64,000 nt of DNA from Candidula unifasciata (Eukaryota; Mollusca; Gastropoda; Stylommatophora; Geomitridae): contig CAJHNH020007690.1 of assembly GCA_905116865.2 (NCBI GenBank), forward strand, positions 186,501-250,500, given 5' to 3'. Position numbers and translations under genes: made by a program. Under the pieces are notes generated by a model that saw only the letters and a program-made list of their open reading frames with translations, was not told the DNA's origin and ran no database searches. Of this stretch, positions 1-13,950 are shown piece after piece. How positions within the stretch are numbered: position 1 is the first letter of the stretch; the number at the start of each line of letters is the position of its first letter.

Positions 1-248
1 TTCTGGGGAAGAAGACCAACCTGTGTGGGATAACCTGGCGCAGTGAAGTGTTCTTGACTTTATCATAATGCCTTTGTGAAGAAGGAACAACAGGGAGCGG
101 GTGGGTGATGGGAGATGGATTGACAGACAGACCGACTGACAGATACATGCACATAACTGATTTTATTTAAACGTCTTAAATTCTGCAGATTTATATACGT
201 GAATGAAAACCGCATAATCTGACAGTAGCTGACACAGATAAGTTCACC
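1..248 (+). promoter_or_regulatory. Presumed 5' UTR / proximal upstream region of the syntaxin gene
   Basis: This is the sequence upstream of the proposed start codon at 249. I see no TATA box or initiator that I would defend. The start context has A at -3 (ttcaccATGa), which is good for translation initiation. An upstream non-coding exon could lie outside the window. Confidence 0.3.
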
Positions 249-315
249 ATGACGTCTTATGGGAAAGGCAACTTTGACGGGTATACCCCGTACCAAGGAG
301 ACTCACGTTCTGAAG
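249..315 (+). CDS. STX7/12: Syntaxin exon 1 (start codon, N-terminal tail)
   Basis: This exon encodes residues 1-22 ([20 protein letters not shown] then SE) plus one base. The Tyr/Gly/Pro-rich N-terminus resembles the MSY... start of syntaxin-7 and -12. It ends in phase 1 at gaag|gtttgg, and the split codon GGA encodes Gly23. A second in-phase donor after base 306 (cac|gttctg) would remove three residues; it is a weaker site, so I prefer 315. Confidence 0.75.
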
Positions 316-3300
316 GTTTGGGATGTTTTCTTCAAACCAGATTTGTTTGTTGTTGGTGTGTGTGTGTGTTTTAAAATCTGTCTACATTAATGTCGGCGTC
401 TGTAGATTAGGCGTTGTAAACACACTTCGTAATGCTGGGATATCAGGTTTGTATGATTGTGGTGTATCATGAGTAGGGCTGGAAGTTCAATCCTGCATTG
501 GATTTGACAGTGGTACTGAGAGCTGCCCATCTAGAAAGGAGTGACAAACTACTGGACGTACATTTGCCTGGAAAAGCCACAACAGCCAAAAAAAAATGCT
601 GCATTGGTTCTTCAACAACCTATAAAGGATACACAACTAACTATAATAATATCAAGTATACATTACAAGCAATATAAGAAACCATCTGGTGGGGACTAAG
701 ATCAGTGATGTACGAATGTGTGAATGTAGATTTGAAGACAATCGAGAGATTAGAAACACCGGCATTGACTGGTTGGAGGGCACACAGCTGGAAGATCTCA
801 GATTTACTGACGTTCTGAGTACAAATAATGATAAGTTAAGAAAAAGAGATGATTTAGAAAATATAATAAATGCGGCTTCAAAAATGGGGGAACAAAAAGG
901 TTATGAAAATACAAATATAATAAAGACACCACCAACAGATCAAGCAGATGTAACATGAGAGACAAATGGAATTAAAGTAGCAGATCAATTTATTTATTTA
1001 GATAGCAATTTTGATAATCAAGAAACTGCACAGAGTAAGATTATGACACACATTTGGCAAGGCATAAGCAGCTTTTTAAAACCTGAACAAAATATATTAC
1101 TCAGAATTGTATAGTTGTAAATCTCAACTTACATATTTTCAGTTCTAATGTTATCAGTTTTAACATATGCTAGTGACAGTTGAAGAACCACTATAGACAT
1201 GGAAGAAAATTTAAATGCATTCAAAAACAAATGCCAGAGGAAAATGTTGAACATGAATGGGTGAAGAACTAAAAGAAATGTTTGGGTAACCACTAACAAC
1301 AACAGTTAAGAAGATGGCACTATATTCAACAGTACTTGTTTGATGATTTTCCTGTACCATTCGGTATAAAAATGTGAACCTGAAATTTTTTTGGGGACTT
1401 TATTTGCCAATGATATGAAGGAAAAGAAATCATTGTTTTCCTATGTGGATTCTGAGGCTCCATTGTGGGGAATACAAGAATAGACCTACTGCTTCCCCAA
1501 GCATGTCAAAAGAGTCGACTATCTGGGGGTTTCCTTTGAAGTCACAATACACCTGCCAGAGAGACAAGGAACAACAAATCTGCATACAAATAAGTCAGAT
1601 CTGTAAAATGGATGTGCATGCAACACTCAGGTTCTGAAACTAGTCTAAGGTCGAGAAGTTGACGAACAACCAGAACTTTCTGCTGGAGTTTACAGCCGGT
1701 GAATGCGAAAAAGACCAAGAAGAATAAGATCTTTGTTTATTCATGCAGGCACAGACCACCCAGAAACATCAGCTCAGTTTCATGTTTGTGTGTGCCAGAG
1801 TATGCAGGTGAAATGGGGAGTAAACAGGCTGATAAGATGGGCTGGCAGGACTACTGTGGAAAGTTGACAAACAGCTTAACTGAATGCTTTCAGAGAGAGA
1901 GTATGATTGAATTGATCAGATGATGGTTATGGTTCTGCAACCTTCATCAGACTGCATAACTGTAAAGTTGAAATCAAATAAGAGCACCATGATCAGTTGC
2001 TACACAATGGGAGGTATATTGAGGAGTGGATATGCTCAGATATGGATGAAATGGTTTAGTGAACCGTAACAATTATCTGTCAGATGATTAACCATTAAAA
2101 AGAGCTTAGAGGCAGCAGGAGTGTGGATCCTAATACTTCTTCATTCACTCTTAAAAAAATTGTTGGCACATTGTGGGTTACAGCTAGGCTGTGATATCTG
2201 TGCCTTTTGGCTGAATAACTCTGATTTCATCTAGTCCCTAATTAGTCTGCTAAAAATATGCTTTATAAGAAGGGGAAGGGGGGTAAGTTTTTTTCTTCCC
2301 CAAAATGGTACACTAAGTTTATAAAACAAGTGTAGTTAATACCTTGGTCATCCAGAGGTTCGATTCCTAGTGCGATAACTATAGCTTAAAATTTGTATGT
2401 TGTCTAGGGTATCCTTAAATCTTTCTACTTCTTTCTGTGAGTGTCGATCAATACATTGTTTGTTTATCATATGTAATGTCAGCGAGAGTCGCTGACAAAG
2501 ATGGCCTATATCAGACTAATAAAAGTACAGCTTGTAACATGCTAGAATTATTTGTCGAGCCTCAGGCTAAAAAACTCTTTAGTTTATACAATCCAGTTCT
2601 GTTTCATAGTTTTTGATCAGTTCTGTTCTTTATCTGTAGGATGCATCTCTCACCTGTAGATGTAGTGAATCTCCAACACAGTCTTTTACCCTGGATGTAC
2701 ACCTTTTGACTGATGTTTTGTTCATCACTTCATGCTATCCTCCCACTTGTATCACTAACTACCTATTGCTCACTTGCTTTCAACTTTATTTTAGATGTTG
2801 TAATAACTTAATAACATTACATTTTCTGTTTTAGGAGAGAGAGGCTCAGATTTTGCCAAGTTATCCAGGGATATAAGCAGTAATGTACAGAAAATTACCC
2901 AGAATGGTAGGTTGCTAAAACATTTGGGCCTGTTCAGGGTTCTTTCTATATTGGTGTATCAACATTTTGTATCTTTTAAGGACACTTGAGATCAAGAATC
3001 ACTTATACAAACTAAAGTTTGCCTGTCATTATGCCTACCATTCTTGTACACATATGGACAAGAAGAAGATGTTTGCACCTTTCTGTCTTTCCAGCCAACA
3101 GTAGAAAAAATGTGAATCACAGCCCTTGGCCATGGTGAGTGTGACTAGCAAGACCAGCTCGCATTAAGAAGTATCTTCTACAAAATATGCATGAGATTTC
3201 AGGACCATTGTTGCTGTCACATGTACAACAGATCATGGCCTCCAAATACAACATATCAAGAAAAAACTTCTGGCCAAGAGAAACATCAGTGCATGCCAAA

Positions 3301-6300
3301 CTTTACGGGTTGCTAAGTGAATACAACAGACAGTAAAGTTGATACTAGAGGCAGCATTGCAGACATAGATCATCTATTTCAAGCAAAAAAAAAAAAGAAA
3401 AGAAGAAGAAGCTATCACATGTGTCTGGCATGTATCTTTGCAGATGGTCAGCTCATAACCTGGTTTTCCTTTATCCCTATTTCCTTCTTAATTCACCCCT
3501 CAATGAGTTGTGATACAGTACATTCTGTTTTCAATCCAATTCCATATTTGTTTCATTCATGTCCCACTTGCACAAATGTTTGAATTATTGTAAAGGCCAA
3601 CCCCATTATGTTGTACCCATATATATAATTCCATAGAGCAGGCATGTCAAATTTCAGGCCCTTTGCGCACACACCTGCAGCCGCACAGAAGAAATATTCT
3701 GCAATCAATTTTATGAAATGACTTCAGTTAGTTGTTATGTGTGGCCCTCAGGAGGACACAGATTTGACTCATATGGCCTTCGGGGGACCCTCAGTTTGAC
3801 TTGCCTGCCATAGAGGATGTCCTTAGGGAACAGGAAAAACATATGTCCAAAAATATCATGTAGAATTGGAATATATTTGGTTAATTGCTGACTGAATGTT
3901 TGCCCAGAGATTTACATCCACAGACATCTGTTTGAGAGTCTCAGTTATTCTTTTCTTTGCCCACTGACCTCAGTTTTGGGAGAAATGTAAGAATCTTTTC
4001 TATGCTCTTTCTACTGTGAAAGCAGGTCTTCATTTGTCTAAGATTGTTCTTGATGCCACTAATTCAGCTTTTCTGTGGTCTTTCCCTTGCTTTATGCTCA
4101 TTATATTGCTTTGGGGTGATTCTCTGTGGATAAATGGTTGAACAAATGGGTCTTTATCTATATATGTGTGTGTGTGTGCGAGTGCGTACATGAGAGAAAG
4201 AGAGAGAGAGAATAATTAATGGCGTCTCAGAGAAATCCACAGATCTAAATTACAATAGCATCCTAAGGTAGAACATTCTGAACAACAGCAAACAGGAGTC
4301 GCAGATAAATTATTGCAGTATCTTATTGATAATTCAGTTTAGGGAAATGATAAAGGTAGAGAGGCTATAAATCATTCTTTTTGTGAGTCATGTACGACAT
4401 TCAGAATCAGCAGCTGTGACAAACTGAGCAGTGTTGCCTCATTCTTTTTTACCAGGGTCTAGTGTTTCTTTTTTTGTAATTGAGTATACACTGGTGATTC
4501 CAACTCTTAGCCAAACATATATAAAGATATTAAATGAGATACAGTATGAGGCGGTGCACATTATACTTGGAGATGCACAGAGAATACGGCCATCAGGGCG
4601 ATGCATTACCACCTTGATCTTCCAACCATGCCGCACATATGCGTATCTGTAAGTCAGTGCCAACACACATCACCCACTGCACAGTGAAATTCACAGGAAG
4701 AATGATAGCAGGTTCAAGTGGGGGAAATCTCAGATGGGTCAGGCTGAGGACATTATTCAACTTGTTTGTTCACTTGATGACATAGAACCTGGTGAGGAAT
4801 GTTTATGAGTGCTAGCAGAGTGTTTTAAACCCTTTTGAGTCTGAATAAAATTAGGCAGAGACTGCAGACAGACAAAAACTCAGTGGCGATGGAGTTGGAA
4901 GTTCAAGCTTTGATTCTTGAAAATTCTGCTTATGGGGATGCAGTTATTTACACCAGTGGATCCATTTTTCGGCCCGTGCAAAACTCATAGGCATTGAGGG
5001 AGAATTGCAGAGTGCTTTTGCAGAAGATGAGAGACAGGATAGGTTAGAAGATAGTGGTTGGAGTCTCTGACAGGAATAAGTTTCATTTTTGTATTAGAAT
5101 GAATGAGTAAACTGGCTTTCTGGCAGGGCCACGGTAGGCACACGAGAACCATTGGACCAAGCCGATGTTCTTAGTGCTCTGAGAGAGAGGCAGGATGCAT
5201 AGGTGATTCAGGAGATGACAGTGAATTGGTAACCTTGATGAGAATACAGGATTTTAATGTGAAAACAGGTTTCACCAGACAGGTGCCAAAGAAGAATAGT
5301 AAACCATCATAGAAACTGGTGTTATCAGTCGCCACAAGCTAATGAAAGAGATACTGAATGTTCTGATGAAAGTAAAAAGTAAAGTAAGTAAAGTAAAGGA
5401 CCCTTTTCTGCACTTTCAGGCATAACAGACATCTAGTGCTAGACGTATATTTTATAGACCAATCACACTCGGTGGGGGATGTGGTCAGCATCACGCTGGC
5501 TGCATTAACACCCATTTAAGGCTGGTTTGACCTGGCTCATTTTTGACTACAGTCTGGCTCTATCAGGACCCGAACCCACGACCTTCGGATCTGCAAGCCA
5601 GCGTTAAGCTGCAACACCATGGCAGCTTCTGTAATCTGTTCTGATGAAACACACAATAGTTTAGGTTTAAACAATGGATCAACATCATGGCATAAGGGTA
5701 GTAACCCATAAGTGCTCTGTTCTACTTCTAATTCAAGCCTGAGTTCATAGAATCTCCACGCAGTGCACGAACTCAATAGCACCGGCGAGGTTTCTAAAAT
5801 ACTTAGGTCGATTTTTAACTCCAAATTTTGCCCTAGCAGCGCCCCTTAGGCTACTTACTCTTTTTGATTTCCAACTGCCAAGGGATTTTGTGCGTGCGCA
5901 ACAAACAATACATATGGGCATCTGATCTTACTACCCGAAGACCAGGGGAAATTACTAGAAGTCTATGTGAAAAATCCCAGCCTGAAGCCGTGACCCCTAG
6001 CACTTGAAGCAGACGCCAAGCCTCGAGACCACACAGCTCCCCTCACAATGGAAATATAATCAGACGGCTACAGGCACCACTGCTAATGGTACGCTCTGCT
6101 TGCTGCCCCGGATAGGGCTGGATCGCTTATAGGAGTGTTTCAAATACTGTAATGTTGGTTCCTAGCTCAGCTTATCCTGCGAAATCTTAAAGAGTTTGTT
6201 AAATGTGTTGTTTGGGTTCATCGGCTGTAAACCCCGGCGGAAAGACCTGGTTGTTCGCCCATTTCTGGATTTTGGCTTTGTTCCAGGACCTTAGTTTTCT

Positions 6301-9300
6301 ATATGTATCAGTTTGACAGATCATGCTTAATTATATGCAGACTGTTGTTTCTTGACTCTAGGCAGATGCACTTCACCTTTGAAGGAAGTCCTCAATTAGT
6401 TGACTGTTATTACATGATTGCTGGCCAGGCAGTGGGTCTGTTCTTGTTTTCCCCACAATGGGACCCTGGAACCCACACCGGGGTTTGTTATACTTAACTA
6501 GATTCACCTTTTTGAGTTTTGAGGCAGTTAAAAAAAATATCAGTTTCTTTAGTTATTGTTTGCTGCTTGACTGGTGCAGGGCCAACTTTCCAGTTTGACC
6601 ATATTGTCCAAGGTACTCTTGAAACAGTTCATCTGTGACGTTTAGCATCTCACAGTTTAGTTATTATGGGAGAGAGTTTGAGTTGTTAAATTGTACATAT
6701 GTTTTTTTGTGTGTGTTCAGTAACCCAGATCCAGAAGTTAGTGAACCAGATTGGAACTCTTCAAGATTCAGATGACATGAGACAGAGAATGTAAGTTTTT
6801 CTGGTGTCCGTGGTAACACAGTTTTTTTTAACTGGTTTGGTTACTTTACCTAGTCAACATGATTTTCTTTTAGTATTATAAATCATCATCATCCCATAAC
6901 ATTGCTTCTTGTTGGGTTACCAGTTTTTTGTTGTTGACTGTCTGATCAGCTCTCTCCACCTTTGGCCGTCAGTTGCGATGGACTTCATGGTTGCATGCCT
7001 GAGGCCTGTCCTGTCAGACATGTTCTGTAACCATGTCTTTCTTGGTCTGCCTTTTCTCCTCTTCCCCTCTACTGAGTTCTGTAGTATTGTTTTTGAGAGG
7101 TCGTTAGATCTTATTACATGTCCGTACCATTATATTTTTTGCCTTTTCACTGTAGTTAAATGAGGTTCCTAGTTGCCAATGTGCTGTTTAATTATATGGC
7201 GATCCTCTTTGTTTGTAATGTAGTCTCCGTATGATAAAGAAGAATTTTTCAAAACATTGCATTTCCAATGCTTGTATCTTTCTTTCGAGTTCAGCTGTTA
7301 AGGGTGTTAAAAATGCACTTTCATAATTTTGACATACTGAACTTCAAAGTAAACTACAAGTGATTTGGTAACAGACCACCATGCACTGATTTTGACAGTG
7401 GTTTTCTCATTAACTGTTCAGTAGCAGTGGTGGACTTCTTCTTTTGCATTCTCAGCCCTTGCTGTAGATACCACCCACCCCCTTTCATCTCTATGATTTG
7501 CTCCTCTCTTTCCAGTGGATGACTGCAACCGTTTATAGATTTACTTGGATATTATCTCTCCATATCTTCTTGGTCTGCCTCATAGTCTGTGGCCATTCAA
7601 TGCCCATGTGTGCACAGTTTTTGCTTCTCTGTCATCTGCCATTCTTTCTAAATGTCGCAGCCATTTGAGTATATTAGACATGGTGATGTCAGTGATAAAT
7701 GGTGTTTTGAACAGATTATAAATTTCATTGTTGTTTCTCATTGTCCAGTTCTTGCTGTCTGCACCTTTGATGTTTCCAAAGATTCATCATAAGACTCTAG
7801 TTTAAACAATTTTGAAACCTTTGAAGCTTCATCTCTTTTAATTGTGCTCCATGTTTCAAAGCCATTTAGAACAACTGGTCTTGTCACCATTTTATATATT
7901 GTGCTCTTGTTGTTACAAGAAACAGCCTTTGATTTTAGCAGACATTGTAGGGCGTACTTTATTTTCAGATTCTACTCTGGATTATATTTCTTCTCATGTT
8001 GGAGCATTTAAGTTTGTACCTAGGTACTTGCAGTGGCAATCTACTGAATGTAAAGTTGCCTAGTAAAATCACAAACAGCCAACACACTAGTTTGGCTTGT
8101 GCCATCCTGTGAAGGATATGCAGCAGACTTGTTAATCTGTTCCAAGGTGCTGTGACAGGACATTATGAAGGTACTGATTTGCTGCCGGTGGGTCCATCAC
8201 TGCAGAACAGCGGTTCTCAACCTGTGGCTCGCTACCCTTTTTTGAGTCAAACAACACTTTCACAGGGGGATTGTCTATGATCATCGAATAACACACACTT
8301 GCTGAAGTTATGCAGTAATAACGAAAATAATGGCATGTTTGGGGGGTCGCCACAACATGAGTAACTATTAAAGTGCCTTGGAATTGAGTGTGGGTTCCGG
8401 GCCCCATTGTGGGAAAACCACGAATAGGCCCACTGCCTCAGCAACAAGCATGTCGTAGGAGTCGACTATTGGGGACTTCTTTCGAAGTCAGAGTGCATCT
8501 TTCCAAGTGGCAAGGAACAACTAATTGCCAACAAGTGAAGCCAGCAAAATGGATGTACATACAAAACTCATGTCCTGACACAAAGCCAAAGTACAAACAA
8601 CCAGGACTTTACGATAAAGCCTTCAGGTGGCGAACAAAGAAGAAAAAGAAGAAGACACATTTAGGCGCTATTCTTTTCTCGGAAAACAACACATACATTC
8701 TTCTTTAACATAGTATCATCAGTATCAACAACAAACTCACTGCGAAAGCCTTCAGTGCTGGCCTCATTTTCATTCCCTTTCATTATCCTTTTTCAGCTTC
8801 TGGGGCTTATTTTGAAAAACAACTAAATACAAAATTTATCATACAAATGCATCACATTCTAGCAAGATTTTGCGGGAAGCGTGTGTTATAGGGTAACTGA
8901 TTCTCTCTGGCTGAAAGTTCATTCTCAGAAACACATGGTTTCCAGTTTGGCTGTTGAAGATTACAATTATTTTTTGAAACCAAATTATGTTTTCTTTTGA
9001 AAAATATGTTCAGAAACTGTTTTTCTTTTTAAAAGGAGAGTCACCTGAGAACCGAGGCCCTATTTTTTTGATCAGTTTGATATAATTTTTGCTTCCTTTT
9101 ACTTTCTTTCTGTCTAATGTTAATTTTATGTATGAAAAAGCTGTGATGACAATGAGAGAAGATTCTTGACAGCCTTTTGTTGTGGTATATACATGGACAG
9201 AATAACAACAGCAGTAAACCATGTAATGATAAGCGAACTGTTAACTACACCAAGCAGTGAGACAGAGTTAGTTGAAAGAGATCATTATAATGAAAACATA

Positions 9301-12300
9301 CAAGCCGATCCTGAAGAAGTACATCCCCAAATGCGCTACACACAGTCTGCAAGGAATATAACATGAAGATCAGCATCACCAAAACAGAAATTATGAAAAT
9401 AAGTGGAACACCTAATATACTAACTATTCAAGTTAAAAACGAACAACTCAAACAAGTACAGCAATTTAAATACTTGGGGAGCATCTTCACAGATGATGGA
9501 AGAATTGATAGAGAACTTGAGGCAAGATGTCAAAAGGCGAACGCAGTAACTTACCAACTCTCCCCACTGCTAAAACACCCAAGCATCACTATGGCACTAA
9601 AACGACAACTGATAAATTGCATGTTTATACCAACCCTCTGCTACCAATGCCAAACCTGGTCCCTAACAAGAGCACAGGAGAAAAATATCACGACGTGTGA
9701 AATGAGATGCTTACGTAAGGCTGCCAATGTCACAGAGTTCGAAACGAGAACATTAGAGCAATTGTAGGAACCACACCATGCCTGCAATACATAAAGAAGC
9801 AACAAATAGAGTGGTTTGGCCACTTGATGCGAATGCAAACCGACCAACTGCCTCTACGAGCATTCAACGAACAGCACTACTGCCCTAGAGCAAGAGGCAG
9901 ACTGAGAGTACGATGGATAGACAATATATCAGAGATCCTGAGGCAACACGGACTAACAACAACACGTGCAACACACCTGGCCCAGGATAGAAAACTGCGA
10001 CTCCCCACTACGCTGTGAGGCAATTGTGGACAAGACAAGACAAGACATAAGTGTTTTATGTTTGGCACCTCATGGATCACTCTGGTACAGATACTGAAGT
10101 GAGAAATCCTAACCTGTAGGATAATGCTCAACAATGAATACTTGGTCGTGAGGTCAACGTTAGTTTAACACTTATAAATCCCTCCAAGAAGGAACATCCA
10201 TTTCGGTACCCCAACACATGGCATGGAGGGATGTCAGCACAGAAACTGATACAGTGCTGTGGAGGGGCAATTTCACCCATGCCAGTCAGCAAGACACTAG
10301 ATGTTGATGATAATTAACAACTTCAGTGAGTTTTATATACATACATATACTTTCAGACATCAGACTACCCACTACACAAAGCAGCTGGCCAATGAAACAA
10401 GCCAGTACCTAAAAAGTCTGGCACATCTTCCTGTACCATCTTCACAGTCGGAGCAGGTAGGTGCAGAATTACAAATGGACAGCACATTCAGCAGTTTTTT
10501 CCTTTCTCAAAGCACATTTTCATTGTACACAATTACATTGGTAAGCTCTAGATTTCCATAAATCTCCTTATAGTCCATGCTGTGTGGTGTTGGTGATCAT
10601 TTCTGTTCACAGCCTTCTGTCTTGTGAACCGTGTGTCAGTTATTTCTGATGGAATTTCTCTTCTGTGCCATGATGCTAGACTGGTTAACATCTCTCTGGG
10701 TGTACCTCAATTGCTTTTCTCCTCCAATATTTCTCTAGGCCTCATCATATCTCTCTTCTCCTCCAATACCTCTCTGGGTTTCCCTCTTGCTTTCTTCTCC
10801 TCAAATATCTCTCTGGGTGTCCCATCTATCTCTCTTCTCGTTCAGTATCCCTTTGGGTGTCCCATTTGCTCTCTTCTCCAATATCTTTCTGGGTGTCCAT
10901 CTATCTCTCTTCTCCAATATCTCTCTTGGTTTTCCTCTGTCTATTTTCTCCTCAAATATCTCTCTGGGTGTCCCTCTTTCTCTCTTCTCCTCCAGTATCT
11001 CTCTGGGTGTCCCTCGTTCTCTCTTCTCCTCCAATATCTCTCTATGTGTCCCTCTTGCTCTCTTCTCTTCCAATATCTCTCTGGGTGTCCCTCTTGCTCT
11101 CTTCTCCTCCAATATCTGTCTGGGTGTCCCTCTTGTTCTCTTCTCCTCCAATATCTTTCTGGGTCTCCCTCTTGCTCTCTTCTCCTCCAATATCTCTCTG
11201 CGTGTACTTTTTCTTTTTTCTCTTCCAATATCTCTCTGGGTCTCCCTCTATCTCTCTTCTCCTCCAATGTCTCTCTGGGTGTCTATCTTTCTCTCTTCTA
11301 CTCCAATATCTCTCTGGGTGTCCCATTTGCTTTCTTCTCCTCCAATATCTCTCTGGGTGTCCCTCTTTCTCTCCTCTCCTCCAATATCTTTTGGGGTGTC
11401 CATCTATCTCTCTTCTCCAATATCTCTCTGGGTTTTCCTCTGTCTCTTGTCTCTTCCAGTATCTCTCTGGGTCTCCCTCTATCTCTCTTCTCCTCCAATG
11501 TCTCTCTGGGTGTCCATCTGTCTCTCTTCTACTCCAATATTTCTCTGGGTGTCCCATTGGCTTTCTTCTTCATTATCTCTCTGGGTGTACTCTTTCTCTC
11601 TTCGCTTCCAATATCTCCCTGGGTCTCCCTCTGTCTCTCTTCTTCTCCAACTTTCCCAGTCACAGTATCCTCTATATAGCTCTCAGCCATTCAGGCATGT
11701 TATTTAAGTGCACCAAAGAGTTTCCATAGTGGGATATTTGTTCCCCCACATCATTAGAGGCACACGATATTGTCCATAAACTGAAGAAATTTCAGTAACA
11801 GATTAAATATCTTTTTTTCAAAGCCTTTCTGAAATTCACTACTCATGTGAAGAATGGAGCATCGGTTAATTCTGTCTGTGAAAAGTATTATTTGTGTTCC
11901 AGGTCATGCAAAATTCTTTAAAGTATGAAAATTCTAATCAGAGCCACTATTTTGTCTTGTTGTTGTATCCATTGAACTGCAACTTTAGATAGATAACTTG
12001 ATTTGCTGTTTTGGCTCATTTAAAAATGGTAATAAAACATTAAAAGTTTTGAGTAAAGTCCCAGTGTGATGAGTATCAAACGCATGCATGATGGGAGAAG
12101 AAAGGTCAGAAGTTCTGATTAAATGTGTGCAGCGAGTCAACTGAGGAATAAAACATTAAAGAGTTCTTTTACCAAGTGAAGAAAACTCAACACAACAGTG
12201 AGTGCAAGCAGGAAGTATGTAAATTATTGTACTCACTGTAGGAAGTTGAGGATGGGTATATCTACCAAATCCGCGGAGATAAAAATTGTCTTGGCGGTTA

Positions 12301-13919
12301 TATCCATCATACCTCCTAAGATAAAAACTGGTTTTGATGGTTTTATCCATCATACCCACTGAGATAAAAATTGGTCTTGGCAGTTATATCCATCATACCC
12401 ACTGAGATAAAAAATTGGTCTTGGCAGTTATATCCATCATACCCACTGAGATAAAAATTGTTCTTGGCAGTTATATCCATCATAACTCCTGAGATACAAA
12501 TTGGTCTTGGCAGTTATATCCATCATATCCAATGAGATAAAAACTGGTCTTGTTGGTTATATCCATCAGACCCACTGAGATAAAAACTAGTCTTGGCAGT
12601 TATATCCATCATACCTCCTGAGATAAAAATTGGTCTTGATTGTTATATCCATCATACCCCCTAAGATAACAATTGGTTATGGCGGTTATATCCATCATAC
12701 CCACTGAGATAAAAATTGGTCTTGGCAGTTATATCCATCATACCCACTGAAATAAAGATTGGTCTTGGCGGTTATATCCATCATACCCCCTGAGATAAAA
12801 ACTGGTCTTGGCAGTTATATCCATCATACCTCCTGAGATGAAAATTTGTCTTGGTGGTTATATCCATCATACCCTCTAAGATAAAATTTGTCTTTGGCAG
12901 TTATATCCATCATAAATACTCTTTCCCGCCTTAATTGACAAAGATAAATTGCCCAGAATATTCTTTATAACATTTAGTATCATAGCTGTAAGTGCTTTCT
13001 GCAGAAATGTCTAATTTGTTACAAAATAACTTGAAATCTTCAGAGACAATGGAAAATGCAGAAGGAGAGACTGACAGATGAGTTTACCAATGCTCTCAAG
13101 AACTTCCAGACGGTACAGAGAGCTGCAGCAGAGAAAGAGAAGGAAAGTGTACAGAGGACAATAGCCCATTCTGGCCTGGATAGGGTAAAGTTGCTTCCCT
13201 GAGAAATTTTCTTTTGTTGCAAGAAGCCATGTTTTCTATCATTTCTGTCTGACCATTTAGGTATTCATTTGTGTTAATGTGTTTTGAATACGGCAGAAAT
13301 ACAGTTATGTCACATATGTTTTGGAAAGATCAGTTCAGTATGTCATGATTGTTACAGAGATATCAGCTAAATAGATCATGAATGAGTGGTGGCTGGCTGA
13401 CCAATTAAGATATCTGGAATTTAATTCAGGAGACCCAGGTTTAAATCCTCTGTAAGGTTTGTGATATTTTTCTGTGGCAAAAGGAGCATCCTATCTTGCA
13501 CAGTCCATGGGGACTGCACTAGATATGCAGCCCTAAATCACTAGGCTCAAGACCTTCCTGTCCGACACAGCGCTATGGAAAACATAGGCAGTTAAGACGA
13601 GTGTGCCATGAATGTAATGGAAATAACATTCAGGTGTTATGAATATTGTAGGTTTAATGTTTAAGGGATGTTCTAGAAAGATCAGTGTCACGAAAAATGT
13701 ATAAAAATAATTTGTTAATGTAGCAGTTTAGTGTCATAAATGTTGTGGAAAAAATATAGTTTATCAAGAGAACATGTTACTCTGCATAGTGTTGCTTTCA
13801 TCATAACCCCTTGGAAAGACTTGAGATCTTTAATCACCCATGTCCACCTTCACACTGGTTGACTCCTGCTTCCTTTTCCTGTAGACCCCATTTTTTCTAT
13901 TACTGTTCTTTCTAAGCCA

Positions 13920-13950
<31 letters not shown>

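Noticed and set aside
306..308. Alternative exon 1 donor after base 306
   Set aside because: It is in phase, but the site (cac|gttctg) is weaker than gaag|gtttgg after 315. It may still be used at low level.
10624..11729. Long open frames (up to 351 codons) on both strands
   Set aside because: They are frames through a 39-bp tandem array whose period is divisible by three. Composition is low-complexity and all frames look equally open.
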